Positions 12,701 through 23,720 of a stretch of 64,000 nt of DNA are shown here, piece by piece (the stretch's first letter is position 1; each line of letters begins with the position of its first letter). Under the pieces are notes generated by a model, which was given only the letters and a program-made list of their open reading frames with translations, was not told the origin of the DNA and made no database searches. The position numbers were made by a program, and so were the translations under genes. The stretch spans positions 310,001-374,000 of the forward strand of contig NW_017386033.1 of the NCBI RefSeq assembly GCF_000237925.1, given 5' to 3'. This DNA is from Schistosoma mansoni (Eukaryota > Platyhelminthes > Trematoda > Strigeidida > Schistosomatidae).

Positions 12701-15700
12701 ATCATTGCCGGCTTCTGTTTGTTGCCACAAGCAAATCATACCACCTTGGCAACCAGATGCCAACCGTACTGCATCTGGAGACCAAGCCAAACAGAGAACA
12801 GGAGCTTTGTGCACTTCCGATCCTGTACTAAGAGGTAATTCGGTGTTGAGATCCCAGAAACGAACTGTTTGATCTCCAGAGCCACTAGCTAAACTTCTGA
12901 AATGAGATTAAAATGAGGCGTACATTCGTATACTTCTAACAGTGTCGTGAATTATCATTAAGGATATACACGAGAAAATAATCCAATTAGCAAGAATAAC
13001 AGTCCCTAAGGATTATCTTACATAGTTATTAAATATAAGACCTAAATGAAGGGCGGAAACAGGTCTCAATACGGATGCTTTGTCTCAAATCTAAAAGTAA
13101 AAGTAAGAACAGTTAAACACATAGCCAAAGACACGTGTAATTGCTTTCTAACAAAGAAACTAACACAATAACCCTGCCTTCCAGTAACAACTAGTAAGTG
13201 CAACTTATTAAACAATTACAGACCGATGTATTTAATTCACAGTTTCGCCTTCGAGTAAGTGTTATTTATAATACCTAGTTCTCCAACCAGTTTTACATGG
13301 AAGTGAGACGGAACTTAAAGTAAGATAAATTGCTTCACCTATTAAGCTACCTTCACATTATGATAGTCAGTACATAGTGAGAGCTAAATACTAAACTTAG
13401 TGTTTGTAGTCCGAAATTTTCTCCAAACTAATTGGCAGTTTCGAAAATTGCCTTTTAATAAAATCAATCTCTCTATCCTAGGCTTTGTTTAAGGAACAAA
13501 AAATAGTATACAAAAGGAAGAGATCCATGTCAATAATTATTTAAACACATAAACATTGGTAAAGAGGGGTACCAAATAAATATGCGCCACACAATAACAA
13601 TGAAGTTCTGAAGAGGTAGAGAATGTAATGTACGTATAAGAAAAATGAACAACGACGAAAGAAAATTAGTATGTGAGTGAAATAATATTAACATTAATAA
13701 TAATAACAATAATAATAATCCAGAAAAAGTTCAGTTAGCAAAGATACAACCAGAAAGAATTCTTTTAGTTAAAGAAATTACGTTCACTTTTATGAAGAAA
13801 TTTTAAAAAAATACAGCAGGATCGCCACTGACTTCTATTCTGAGACATGTCTGATAACGCCTCTAGTCACTGTGTTGCACCACCTCTTGGACAACAACCA
13901 GGGAGTCATGAAGGACAAACAGAAGTCAGTCCTATACAGCTTTATTTCATACCACAACACCACAAAGTACACAGACCACCTCTCCGCTTTTTCCAACAAG
14001 TCCCATAGTCGGAAAGTGATGCACGACATGGAATTCTACGGGACGACATTCGTAGGATATGTCCAAGCCACCGAAGTCGATGTTTCAAAATGATGACATC
14101 AATTGAATTATCGTCGCCGTGCCCGAAAACACAATGCCGAATCCCTACATTACCAACGTGATGTTGCTACTGGATATCAGCAATCATTCGGAGACAACGA
14201 TGATCAAACATAGAGAGTGGTCTAACATCCTCAACTCGGAGAGGCTAGATCTCATAAGCAATTGCAAAACTTCTCTCAGCGACGCTCTGTAGATCCGACC
14301 TTTTACAGCCAGACTAACATCACGAAGGCGCCAAAGATGGCCCAGAATGGCATAAGCCGCTCTGGCTTTCATTATACATGCATCGATCTTATCTCTCACG
14401 CCACCACCAGCACTTAAGCAGTTATCCCGACACACGAACTTCTCGACTACTTCTATCTACTTACTACCCAGAGTGAGTGTAGGTTCAGGGTCCTGCTAGT
14501 CTTGTAAAAGTACTTTGCACTTGGGAGGTGCGGAGCCTATACCATACCCACGGATGTTAGTTATGTCCATATTTATTTATTTAACACAAACATTGGTACA
14601 GGGGGGCACCAGATATATATGTCCATAACTATCCAATCGAATCGTTGCTTAGACGTCAACCACGTCAATCTGGTCTGATGTGTCACTAGACTATCCCTGT
14701 TGCATGTGACCTGCCAATTGAACGACATTATTATTCTATTACATTAGTGACTCATAATTTTTATTCATTTCGATAAGACACGCAATACCGGTCGGTATGT
14801 TTGTGATTTTCACCAAATGACCATAATTCCTTTAATTATTGTACTTATCGAATTGTTTTTACGTTTAGGAACAGACAAAGTTTAAAGTCAAGTTGTCTTT
14901 GTTCTGACTATAGGTTTCGCATAGACTCTGGGTCGCCAGTATGGAGTTTACAATTCTAGTAGAATACCTGTAGGACAAATTAAATCCTACAACGGATACA
15001 TTGTCAACTGATTAAGTGCGGATTGCATGACTTGGGTATCACCGCACAGCAAGACAATATCATCAGCATACTCAAGGTCAAAAAGTCTTTCTCCAGACAA
15101 CCGATCCACACCGCCATTACCTATATCTATCAGAGCTCTTTCCAGAACGTCATCGATGGTAAATTTGAAGAGAAGTGGTGAGATTGGGCAACCCTGTCTA
15201 ATCCCACTGTTTGAATGGAACAATGGAGAGAGGTGGTTGTATGCTCTCACTATATATGAGGTGTTCGTATATTGGGCCTTCAAGATGTTAATAAACTTTT
15301 CAGACACTCCCTTCGATAAAAATTCCCAGAGAACAATCCTGTCCAACGAATCGAAGGCAGCCCTAATCTCAAGAAACACTACGATCGTTGGCCTGTGATA
15401 AGTATGACGGCGTTCCAACATATGGCGGGGGGTAGAGATATGATCAATACATCCTTGACCAGAACGAAAACCAACCTGCTGCTCGCGAGTCCATCTTTCT
15501 TTGGTTTTGAACAATCTAGGAAGTGTGGCGTAAGCCGATAGTCTGGACGCAATCCGAAGTAGACTTATCCCACGATAGTTGTTACAGAAACAACGTGAAC
15601 CCTTTTTAAAGAAAAGGGCAACTATCAACCATAATATGATGTTGGAACACTCTATAATTGCCAGACTTTCGTAAATAACTCAGTCAGTTCCATAACCAGA

Positions 15701-18700
15701 AAGTCGCCACCAACTTTCAAAAGGGCTGGAGATAAATCATCTGGGTCCGATGATTTGTGGCGCTTCAAGAGTTGGAGTTGCCTGCGGACTTTCGTCTCGT
15801 TCTCTGGATCAGTTGTCACGGGCCATAGAGTGCAGGACAATCTGATCCATTTCTTCGGGGTAGCAAACCAGTTGAACTGCCCTTCAAAGAACTCTGCCCA
15901 TCGTCCAAGACGTCGGTAGATGTTAGTGACCGGCATCTCGTCATCCTCATAGATTGTTTCGCTCACACCAGACTTCTTGCTGTCAGTGATTCGGATGAGC
16001 TGAAACAGCTTACGGTAGTCACCAGATGTTGCTGCTGCTTCCAACTCATCGGCACACCCCGATCACCAGCCTTCTCGGTCCTTACGCAAGCTTTGTCCAA
16101 TCTCATTGCGCAGCAGTCTTCATTTGTGGTCAAACTTGTGGTTACCCGGAGTAGAGCGAAGTGCTCCAACAAGTTGTATGGAACCTGAAGAAACTCAATG
16201 CTTATAGGAGAGACGTTTCATGAGGCCGCAAGCGACTTTACTCGCCATTTTCATGGCGTCATGCACTTACAACCAGTGTTCATCCATACTTTTCGGTGGG
16301 TTGGCAGAGAACCTTGAATCTAGCTCAGTTTGATATTTAGTTGCAACAGAAGCTGAAAACAATTTTCTGACATTGACCCCTTTAGGATGATGAGTCTGTT
16401 GGTTACTGAAACGTAAGGTAAGATTAGCGCAAACAAGAGCATGATCAGAGACGGTCTTGTACATAGCCACGCCAGCAGCAGCTGATAGCGATGTGGTCAA
16501 TCTGAGTCCAGGGTTGAAATACAGAGAGAGGACGTCAGGCGACACATCAGCGACAACTATTCCGGTAGTTAGTGCTAGTTAGAAACAGGTTGTAGTCTAC
16601 ACACAGTTGCAGATGTTCCCCGTTATCTGACTCGCGACCACCCAAACGACTCTCTTCTGTGCCTAGACGCCCGACCTGAGCATTCAAGTCTCCGGCTAGT
16701 ACAACAATATCTGTCGAACATACTTTCTGTAGAAGAACAGTTAACTGGTGGTAAAATTCATCCTTGATCGTATCCAGGCTGCAATCTGTCGGAACGTAGG
16801 CGAAGATGGAGAAAAGACATTGTTTCTCACACCGATTTCTTCTCACTTTGATGGCACTTTTTAATCCAACAGCACATAATCGACTATTAATGGAGATCCA
16901 ATCGACCAGTGCTGCCTCAGTTCTAGTGTTCAGTGCGACAACTCGAGCAAAACCTGAGGGAGATGTCACAGGGTCCCCAGGCAACCACAGGTGAAACAAG
17001 ATTTCGGAAGCTACAGACGGAGAGCGAATTTGTAGTACATCACTAGAGTCTTGGATACGAGTCTCAAATAGACAACAGACATCAATATTAAAACTTTTTT
17101 AGGACATAGCCAACCCTTTCCGTTGTTCGATCTGCATTAGTGTGCGAACATTGAAGGAGGACAGTTTGAATGGCATGCGTGGTTTCAGAAATACTGGTTC
17201 AGTATTCGTAGTCTGTGGTGGTATTTAACTTCTGACTGGTCAGTGACTTGAGACCACTGAAATAGGACAAGGTTTCCACCATAGACGAACTAGCGTATAA
17301 GTTGAAAAATAAAATACGCAAAGTGAGAATAAAGGGGAGTACATAGGCGACATAGTACGAAAAAAATAACAACGAATGATATCAAATAATTGTGAATGTA
17401 ATTTGTCTGAATGAGCGTTGAAGCAAGAGTAATTTTTCCAGTAGTAATTATCGTTGATTTGTGTGAGGGCTTGAATACTGCCCAAGCGCCCAAACTGGAG
17501 TAGGTGGTTTTCTTAGAGAGCCAATCCCCAAGGCTTTGACCTAAAGTTCTAATTCACAAGGTAGTGGAGATGTAATCCCATGGTAGCAGGTGACCAACGA
17601 TAGGTTTATACGCCATTTGTTCCCTCAGGATTCTGGAGCCCTTGTTCACCATTGGTTTAGAATCAGGGTTTCCCAACTCTCTTACGTGGATCCTCCGTAT
17701 CCACTAACTCGGTTTAAGTGTCGGACATTCGCTTTTCGTCCTCCCCTTTTCGTGAACAACACCGTTGCAAGAAAGTGGTGAGTAGGATTACCATGTCAGC
17801 GTCCATATGAGATCATTTTGAGAGAGAGGACTCTCACCACCCTCGGCCGTACCAAGACATTTCCGGACAACAAACTGGGAATAGTGACAATTTAATGAGT
17901 TAGCTGAAACCTTATGATAAACGGAATACATAGATAAAGTAATCTGGTCGCTCATTGGTTGTACAACAATAGTATTCATAATAATAATCCGTATATTGGC
18001 TCTGGGAGTTACCACTCTAATCTTCCAGACGTACCAAGTTTCCTATCTTACTTCTTAATGTAGTGAACAGAACATTGGTTGGGACAACCGGATGTATTTA
18101 AGCAAAAATTACAGACTATCTCACTAAATCTTGATAACCATACAATGAACAGTTAATTTGCAAATTAACAACCAATTGTCTCAATCTTCACTGTTTCTTC
18201 TGTAAATATCAGTTCATCTTCTCTAATTCCATTGTTTATGCATTTTTCTACCGATTGCGCTTCATTTCAGTTCTTCCCTCATCGGTCTTCTGCCAAAATA
18301 CATTCTATGTCTGACCATCGCCATATACTACTTATATGGATATAAGTAGACCACACCACATTAACATTTAGACATATAAAAGGAATATCTCACCTATATA
18401 TTACAAATTAAGACATCGAGTGCAAAGTTAACTACAGAGATTATAGATAGAAAGGTTTGTCTTAGGACAAGCCAGAAATAGATCACTAAAAACGTTAATA
18501 ATATTGACAAAATTTTCAATTACCTTCCGTCTGGTGAAAATTGCGCAACCAGAACTGCACCCTTATGACCTGGTATACTACTTGAACAACGAGTAACTGG
18601 GCGAACTCGAAAAACAGCTTGAGCTTGATATGTGACTTTGACTACAGCCTCAAGACCAGTTGATCCAAATTTCGGTAACGAAGGATCAGTGCCTTTGGAT

Positions 18701-21700
18701 CGTGCTTGAATTAAAGCTGTTTTTAAATCATCCAAGATTTGAACATCGCCCACAAAAAAGTCATACGTCAAAGAATGTGCATCTTCCTTTGAATTAGAAA
18801 ATTTTCTTTTTTAGGTAACAAGACTTAGGCATAGTTAAATATACAAGCATACTGATGAAATATTATTAAGCAACAGAAGGTGAGATTAAACAGTTACTTT
18901 TATCTCAAGAAATAGTCTTCGAGAATGTAGGGTCCTTGCAATTTCAAAAGTGAAAGTGATCACTGATGGCAATGAGAGGGTTATAAACTATATTTCTAGC
19001 TTGTATTTAATACGGTTCCATGTCAAAACCAGGCTTATCCCAATCAATATTTATTTCAAACACCATCAACTGATTAACCTTCCATGAAATTTTGTAAATA
19101 ACTAAAAGGCTTAAACATCCTATTATACGACGCCAAACTACTGAAAACCTAGTCGAAAACGCTAATGGTTTATTTTGAAATGTTTTCACGCTATCACATT
19201 AAGCGACATAAGATTATTGCTCTCTATTTATGACGATAGTTGGTCATCTAACATTCTGCATTCAAACTTTAGTTTTTATTTAAATCTTATTCACTTTTAC
19301 TTAAACAGTCGGACATACGCAACGTAGAATATAGTACATGTTTGCATCGTCTCAAATTGCCAGAGCACAGAGAGATGAAATGGCCAGGACAAATTTCAGA
19401 TCAATAGAGACAGTAACAGTACTAATTGTAACAGGAGAGACTAGATACGACTCAAAAAGAAAAATTCGTGGAATAAAAAAATCTGTAAGACAATTTCAAA
19501 ATTTAGGGGCTAAAGGAAGATAAATAGTGAATGAACCTGTTATATCTCTACTTTTTAATTTAATGCATATAACAAAGTTACTTCACTCCATACGGTATAC
19601 TAGATAGGAGACAGTGCCCTGTGAGACACAACAGGTCAAGGTAGACGACACAATTATCATGACCCTATTTTAAGTATTTTTGGAATTAGTTTGGACAATT
19701 CAACTTTATTCCTTCCATTAGGGACTTGAATTTAGCTATATCTGCAGAAGTTCGGAAGCCTATGTAACAAACCAATAGTCACACGGTATTAAGTCCCACA
19801 GAACTCCATGGAGCCCAAACTGGATAACAAGTTTCTCTATTGTATAATTTTGCTATGTTTGGAAATATAGTATGCAGTGGAAACCCTAACGGAGCGATTT
19901 GGAAATTCAGCACTGACTTCTGAGCAAGATCTTCTGGAGATTCACATTAACAGTGATGCCTGCAACAAGTACTAAGAATTTGGATCGACAGTAAAAATAG
20001 GTTGCAATATTGGCTACAATAAGAATGGAATAAAAGAAGCACAAATCCATAGTTAGTAAAAAATTACAAAACAAATGAAATGTGGCTAGCAGTGGAATCC
20101 AGAATGTATGTTTTATACTATTTGGGACTTATCGGTCGGATTTACATGCATCCCATGGTCGATGATTACTCCGGGACTCGAATCTAGTACCGTTCGCCTC
20201 AAACATCACGTTATCCACTTAGCTACTGAGTCCAGATAGTCAGTCACTCGTGTAACGGGTATGAGTTTTAAATGGATCGGGTTATCCTGTTATTGATGAC
20301 TTTACTGAAATTCATTCAGTCTTGATCGACATATATGGATCATGTGTGGATTACCGTAATATAACCATTTGGATTTACTACAAATTCATTCGCTGAGATT
20401 TTACAAATATATTGTTCCTATTTAATGTCTTACATCAACTCGGCGCTCAAATACTGTGAAACTATTCGCTCTAATTTAGACGAGTTCTTATACATTATGA
20501 CAATCGTTATTTGGATGTACCGAATAGGACGAAACACACATCCTATATTTCACTGCTAGCCACATTCCATATATCCTACACTAACTTGTATCATGATGCA
20601 TATATCGAGGCCATTCGCGAAACATGCACATATGCCAATCAAGACTGGTCGAATTTCACTCAAAATATCAACGAGATAATCCAATCAACTTCATTGTTAA
20701 CACACTTTGATCCAAGTTAGTTGGAGTAGTCTTCCTCGTTCACAGCATGAGACTTATGAAAAACGACTCAAAACCGATTACTTCGCAGATCTATTCCTTT
20801 TTTTATAGATCATGAAAATTTTGTTATCACCTTAAATTATCCTTCGAACATTTCTTTAATTTTATCCTCGATGTATGTGTGACAAATTAAGCGAATCCAA
20901 TACTGTGCAAAACTTAAAATCAATTAGTCTAATTGCCTTTATAAAAAAACACATAAATATTGGTACAAGGAAGCACCAGCTACATATGCGCCACACAAAT
21001 CTCATTTGGTTTGTGTGAGGGCTGTGATACTGCCCGGGTGCCCGAACTGAAGCAGGTGGTTTTCTTAGGGGGCCACGCCCGGAGTCTTTGATCTAAAGGT
21101 CTGATCCACAAGGCAGTGGAGCATCGTGAGGAGATGCAGTCCCATGGTAGCCGGTGACCAACGATTGATTCATACGCCATTTGTTCCTTCAGGATACTGG
21201 AGTCCATGTGCACTATTGGTTTGGAATCAGGGTTTTCCAACTTCCCTAGATGGACTCACCACATCCACCTACCCGGTTAAAGCTGCTGACATTCGCTTTT
21301 CGTCCTCTCAATTTCGTAAACAACACCCCCGCCACGAGAATGCTTTATCTGGTACAAACTTGTTGGGCGGGCAACAAGTTATGACAATTGGCGTTCACAG
21401 GATATAACAAAACTAATTGTTTTGATTTGGATATGAAATACTCGCAACGGTATAGAAATCAACTAGTAGGTAATTAAATCCCTCTGTTGATGTTGTTTAC
21501 TATTTCAATTTTGATAAACTGACATGAATCTTTCGGACTGGGCTGAAGTGTCTGTGAGTATAAACAAGCTTTAGTTAACAAATAATAGTGAAGGTAGTAA
21601 GAATAGTTTTCTCACTCTTTGAAGAAGATCACTTAATAAATCTGTGAGTTTGCTTCTGTCAACATCTAAGGGAATCCATATTGGCGTCCCAACTTCGTTG

Positions 21701-21786
21701 CCATCACTATCTGTTAGTTGTATAAACGAAGATTCCTTTGACTGGTCACTAGTTTCGACGGTGTTAACAGTAGAATCGATAGGCAT
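3718..21786 (-). CDS. NLE1: Notchless homolog NLE1 (WD40 60S ribosome-assembly factor), 7 coding exons
   Basis: Exons in transcript order are 21786-21616, 18786-18524, 12896-12594, 10452-10109, 5879-5833, 4988-4783 and 4078-3718. All have GT/AG edges and join in phase to 564 residues plus stop. The NLE domain lies at about residues 18-95 (FIQLTDSDGNEVGTPIWIPL, then DVQILDDLKTAL). WD40 repeats follow (SLASGSGDQTVRFWD, LIYSASQDRTIRVW, RLVAGSDDNTLSLW, LASASFDHSVKIWDGFTGQ, YVVSGGKDRILKL). In yeast and animals this family binds the AAA ATPase Rea1/MDN1 through the NLE domain and drives maturation of pre-60S particles. Human NLE1 is 485 residues; the extra length includes a basic, Ser-rich insert of about 45 residues (about 484-530) before the last repeat. 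The chosen start is the first in-frame ATG. A splice acceptor at 21,842-21,843 allows an upstream non-coding exon or spliced-leader addition, and no alternative ATG was found in frame. Confidence 0.93.
4079..4782 (-). other. NLE1 intron 6, possible tRNA-like SINE piece
   Basis: This is an ordinary AT-rich intron. Around 4,597-4,660 a GAGTTTGAGCCTC stretch resembles a tRNA B box with a weak A-box-like sequence before it, so a decayed SINE is possible. Nothing else is recognisable. Confidence 0.3.
6690..9535 (+). mobile_element. RTE-like LINE (family A), near-complete EN-RT copy, 5' truncated
   Basis: The best-preserved LINE in the window lies antisense in NLE1 intron 4. The endonuclease remnant starts at about 6,700 (VAGDFNAQVGELGERERHLG) and continues through LLTWRPPNSSQRW and SDHALVRARI (6,881-7,621). 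The RT occupies 7,835-9,217 as one open 460-codon frame: GFRPERGCIDQIF, FLDLKAAFDSVD, SSGVRQGCPLSPFLFNFIVD and LEYADDIVLFGED with YADD at about 8,455-8,470. The post-RT region SLISPCGLVCDE and HQLRWLGHVLRRPNHR follow. The 3' UTR ends in a GACTGACTGATTGATT tail. EN and RT lie in different frames with several lesions, so it is inactive, but the open RT suggests a fairly young insertion. The N-terminal part of EN is missing. Confidence 0.88.
10854..12340 (+). mobile_element. LTR element fossil: LTR plus gag/protease remnant (Boudicca/CsRn1-like)
   Basis: A left LTR at 10,854-11,323 runs from TGTGGTG to ACTACA and resembles the LTRs at 18,059-18,360 and 63,537-63,842. Gag-derived sequence follows at about 11,580-12,180 with a Cys-Cys-His-Cys knuckle-like block (CWHCGA...HYVRTCPFKH). 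A protease-region remnant follows at about 12,190-12,340. No pol or right LTR is seen. The element is broken in many places and is an old Ty3/Gypsy fossil inside NLE1 intron 3. A piece of LINE 3' end is inserted in the LTR (10,885-11,040), so the LTR predates that LINE insertion. Confidence 0.75.
10885..11040 (-). mobile_element. Short LINE family-A 3' end inserted in an LTR
   Basis: This is the reverse complement of the family-A LINE 3' end: it starts CAGTCAGTCAG, then CTACAACGTAGGACCAGGCA, as at 1,380-1,490. About 156 bases of 3' UTR only. ATCCATATAAGT (10,873-10,884) and ATCCACATAAGT (11,041-11,052) flank it, a 12-base target-site duplication with one mismatch. Confidence 0.75.
13545..13600 (-). 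mobile_element. Short 3' end of the 0.5-kb retroposon family
   Basis: The reverse complement reads TGTGGCGCATATTTATTTGG, then the CCAATGTTTATGTGTTTAAA-type end shared with the copies at 20.94, 24.2 and 42.85 kb. Only about 55 bases are present. Confidence 0.6.
13780..17210 (-). mobile_element. RTE-like LINE (family A relative), EN to C terminus, interrupted
   Basis: Read on the minus strand, the endonuclease starts near 17,180 (MPFKLSSFNVRTLMQIEQ) and runs through DIVVLAGDLNAQVGRLGTEE (about 16,690). A linker follows to about 15,650. The RT occupies 15,628-14,990 (NNYRGISLLRIASRL, GFRSGQGCIDHIS, SGIRQGCPISPLLFKFTID, LEYADDIVLLCGD with YADD). After an interruption the post-RT part resumes at about 14,555-14,184 (PPKCKVLLQD, KARAAYAILGHLWRLRD), and the C terminus HRLRWLGHILRMSSRRIP lies near 14,090-14,040. 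It has frameshifts and stops and is dead, but it is the most complete LINE here because the EN N terminus is preserved. It lies in NLE1 intron 2, in the same orientation as the gene. Confidence 0.85.
14562..14990. repeat. Insertions within the LINE: 46-bp retroposon end plus unknown sequence
   Basis: At 14,572-14,617 lies a 46-base 3' end of the 0.5-kb retroposon, minus orientation, flanked by TATGTCCATA at 14,562-14,571 and 14,618-14,627, a perfect 10-base target duplication. From 14,628 to about 14,990 the sequence interrupts the LINE's RT but resembles nothing recognised here. Some of it may be diverged LINE. Confidence 0.6.
17456..17880 (-). mobile_element. 0.5-kb retroposon family, copy lacking its 3' tail
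   Basis: This stretch resembles the copies at 20.94-21.35 kb and 23.72-24.25 kb. Shared blocks are TTTGTGTGAGGGCTTG near 17,458, GGTTTTCTTAG near 17,505, CCATGGTAGCAGGTGACCAA near 17,580, and CTCGGCCGTACCA near 17,843. The tail-proximal end is missing. It has no convincing coding content. Confidence 0.7.
18059..18360 (-). mobile_element. Solo LTR (Boudicca/CsRn1-like)
   Basis: On the minus strand it begins TGTGGTGTGG and ends TTCACTACA. It is 302 bases long, with TTAA directly outside both ends (18,055-18,058 and 18,361-18,364), a 4-base target duplication as CsRn1-group elements make. No internal sequence is present. It lies in NLE1 intron 2. Confidence 0.75.
19310..19530 (-). repeat. Diverged LINE 3'-end-like fragment
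   Basis: GACATACGCAACGTAGAA and the bases after it resemble the reverse complement of the LINE 3' end found in the inverted-repeat arm at about 50,905-51,065. The similarity is partial and no tail is clear. Confidence 0.35.
20095..20250 (-). mobile_element. tRNA-derived SINE fragment
   Basis: On the minus strand an A-box-like TAGCTAAGTGGATAACG (about 20,224-20,208) and a B-box-like GATTCGAGTCC (about 20,188-20,178) are spaced as in a tRNA. No cloverleaf acceptor stem suggests a working tRNA gene, so this is read as a SINE head. Confidence 0.5.
20940..21350 (-). mobile_element. 0.5-kb retroposon family, 5'-truncated copy
   Basis: In minus orientation the 3' tail is at 20,940 (TATTTATGTGTTTTTT) and the body runs to about 21,345. 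It is closely similar to the plus-strand copy at 23.72-24.25 kb (shared CCATGGGACTGCATCTCCTC and CACCCGGGCAGTATCACAGC). It lies in NLE1 intron 1. Confidence 0.75.
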
Positions 21787-21842
21787 CAAGTGGTTGAGAG
21801 CATTTTCCACTCCAGGAAATGGTAACTGGATGCTAGTATAGC

Positions 21843-22609
21843 TAATTCAAATTTATGGGAAGAAACGGTTATTTAAAACACTGAAAAATTTTCATTAGCA
21901 ATGCTTTTGTGTGCAATGTTTACCAATAATAAAGCATTAATATATTACGACATTCAGAATACAAACTTTATGAACTACACTCAACATTAAAGTTTCGGAT
22001 AGGTAAAATCAGATGAAATTATATTAGATGCCGCTGAGGTATAATATATATCACCTACAGTTTAGATCGTTTTCAGCTACTTGAGAATCCTATTTAATGC
22101 TGTACATATCTCCAAAACAGTGATATGATAGTGGAAGTGACAGACATTTAATCATATACGTAAGTTGGAACCTTACTCAGCCTACTGCTTTTTAAGCAGT
22201 TTGATTATATCATCATTACTTCAAACAGAGTGGCTGAGGTTAAATTTTATAAACACATACTTGGCCAATGAGTTTAATCGTTCTTAATATTTACAACTCC
22301 TACAAATAACTTTTTATTCCTAAATAGAAAAGACCTTGCTTTTGAAAAACTCTCCGTAGAGCCATGAACCGATTACTGCCTGCAGAAGTGTTAGGTTGCA
22401 AAATTAATATTGCGCAGGCCAGGTAAGTGGACACAAAAAGTGCAATTATTAGTAAAATTTTGATTTAAAGCCAATGTAACACACGAATCACAAGATGTTG
22501 AAGTACCAGATAGTGCATAAAATTGCTTAGGGACTGGTTAGTATGCGGATGCATCCATTGACGTAACTGCACTGTTTAAATGACTGAACACTCAAGTAAA
22601 ATGCTTTAA
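21843..22609. other. Region upstream of the NLE1 coding start, no gene seen
   Basis: It should contain the NLE1 promoter and any 5' UTR exon. No TATA box, coding run or known repeat was recognised. Confidence 0.4.
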
Positions 22610-23601
22610 ACTAAACCAGAGAGACTATAATTTATGGACGAGGCAGTCAGAAGTTTTTGAGAAGTTTCAAGGTCATGGTGCCGATTTCAGTACGGTCGGT
22701 TCACAGAGAATTTTAGGTAAATGGCAACTAGGCGGCTACAATAAATGGGACCTCTAAGAAGTTCCTTCTTCTGTAATTTCCGTAATCAGATGACTTGTAG
22801 ACCTTATGCAGACTACCGTGATGTTATCCTTCGATGTAATATATGTTGGAGGAAGAAGTCTGCTAGAATAGGAACTTTCTTCGCTCGATCCAGATTGAGA
22901 CCAAGGCAACTTATAATGATTTCTGCGAACTGTATAATAAAAGCACCAGTAAAATTGGCTGCAATATTCACAGATGTTACTGAAGCTTCGGCTGTTCAGT
23001 GGTATGAATATTGTAGAAATATATGCATAATAAAAATGACAAGCTTACACAACCAGAGTACACTAAAACAATATTGAGGCTATGTAGTCGAGGCTGAGAG
23101 TTTTTGCGACATTATCATGGCTCCAGAGACTGACTGTTGTGGAGCCATGTGGATGAGTTCTGCTATTTTATGCATTACGATTTTAGGACCCTTGAACCTC
23201 TTTCTAACCTTGACAAGCTTTTGGACCATGTAAAAGCGGCGAGACTAAAGTATACTGCCGAGCCAATCAGAAGCTTTTGCGGGTTTTTAAGGTCATAGCG
23301 CTAAGTTCGGTACTTGATGCTTGCGTACGATCGGTTTACAGCGGATTTTAGGGAAGACGTGATAATTTAGCGTCTACAAAAGAAGTGATCAAAAGATTTG
23401 GATAAATAGAGTTTTGGCATTATAGCTGATGTCAGTTCGTGATGAAAACCCCAAGTATAATTCCTAGCCTTAATCATCAACTGTAAATCATAATTTGAGC
23501 TCTTCTTACAGGTTTATAGCCCTCATTTGGTCTTAGTTATTATTTGACACTCTCAGAGTCACTCTAGCGTCGCTCAAAGGTCGTCCATAAATTATAGTCT
23601 C

Positions 23602-23657
23602 ACCCTTAGCCCTTAACCCTAACCCTAAACCTTAACTCTAACCCTAAACCGTAAACC
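23602..23657 (+). repeat. Interstitial telomere-like CCCTAA repeats
   Basis: Imperfect CCCTAA/CCCTTAA units abut a Merlin-type end at 23,581-23,601. Schistosome telomeres are TTAGGG/CCCTAA, so this is a short internal telomere-like array of about 55 bases. Confidence 0.7.
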
Positions 23658-23720
23658 ATACCAACAACATTGAAGCTATATGGTCGAGGCTAAAAGAATG
23701 GTTGAGACCTTATCATTGGT

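Noticed and set aside
12681-12872. Plus-strand open frame of 63 codons
   Set aside because: It is the reverse-strand shadow of an NLE1 WD40 exon.
13835-14093. Separate host gene with frames on both strands near 13.9 kb
   Set aside because: The minus strand gives HRLRWLGHILRMSSRRIP and a GWKK-like stretch, the C terminus of the LINE at 13.8-17.2 kb.
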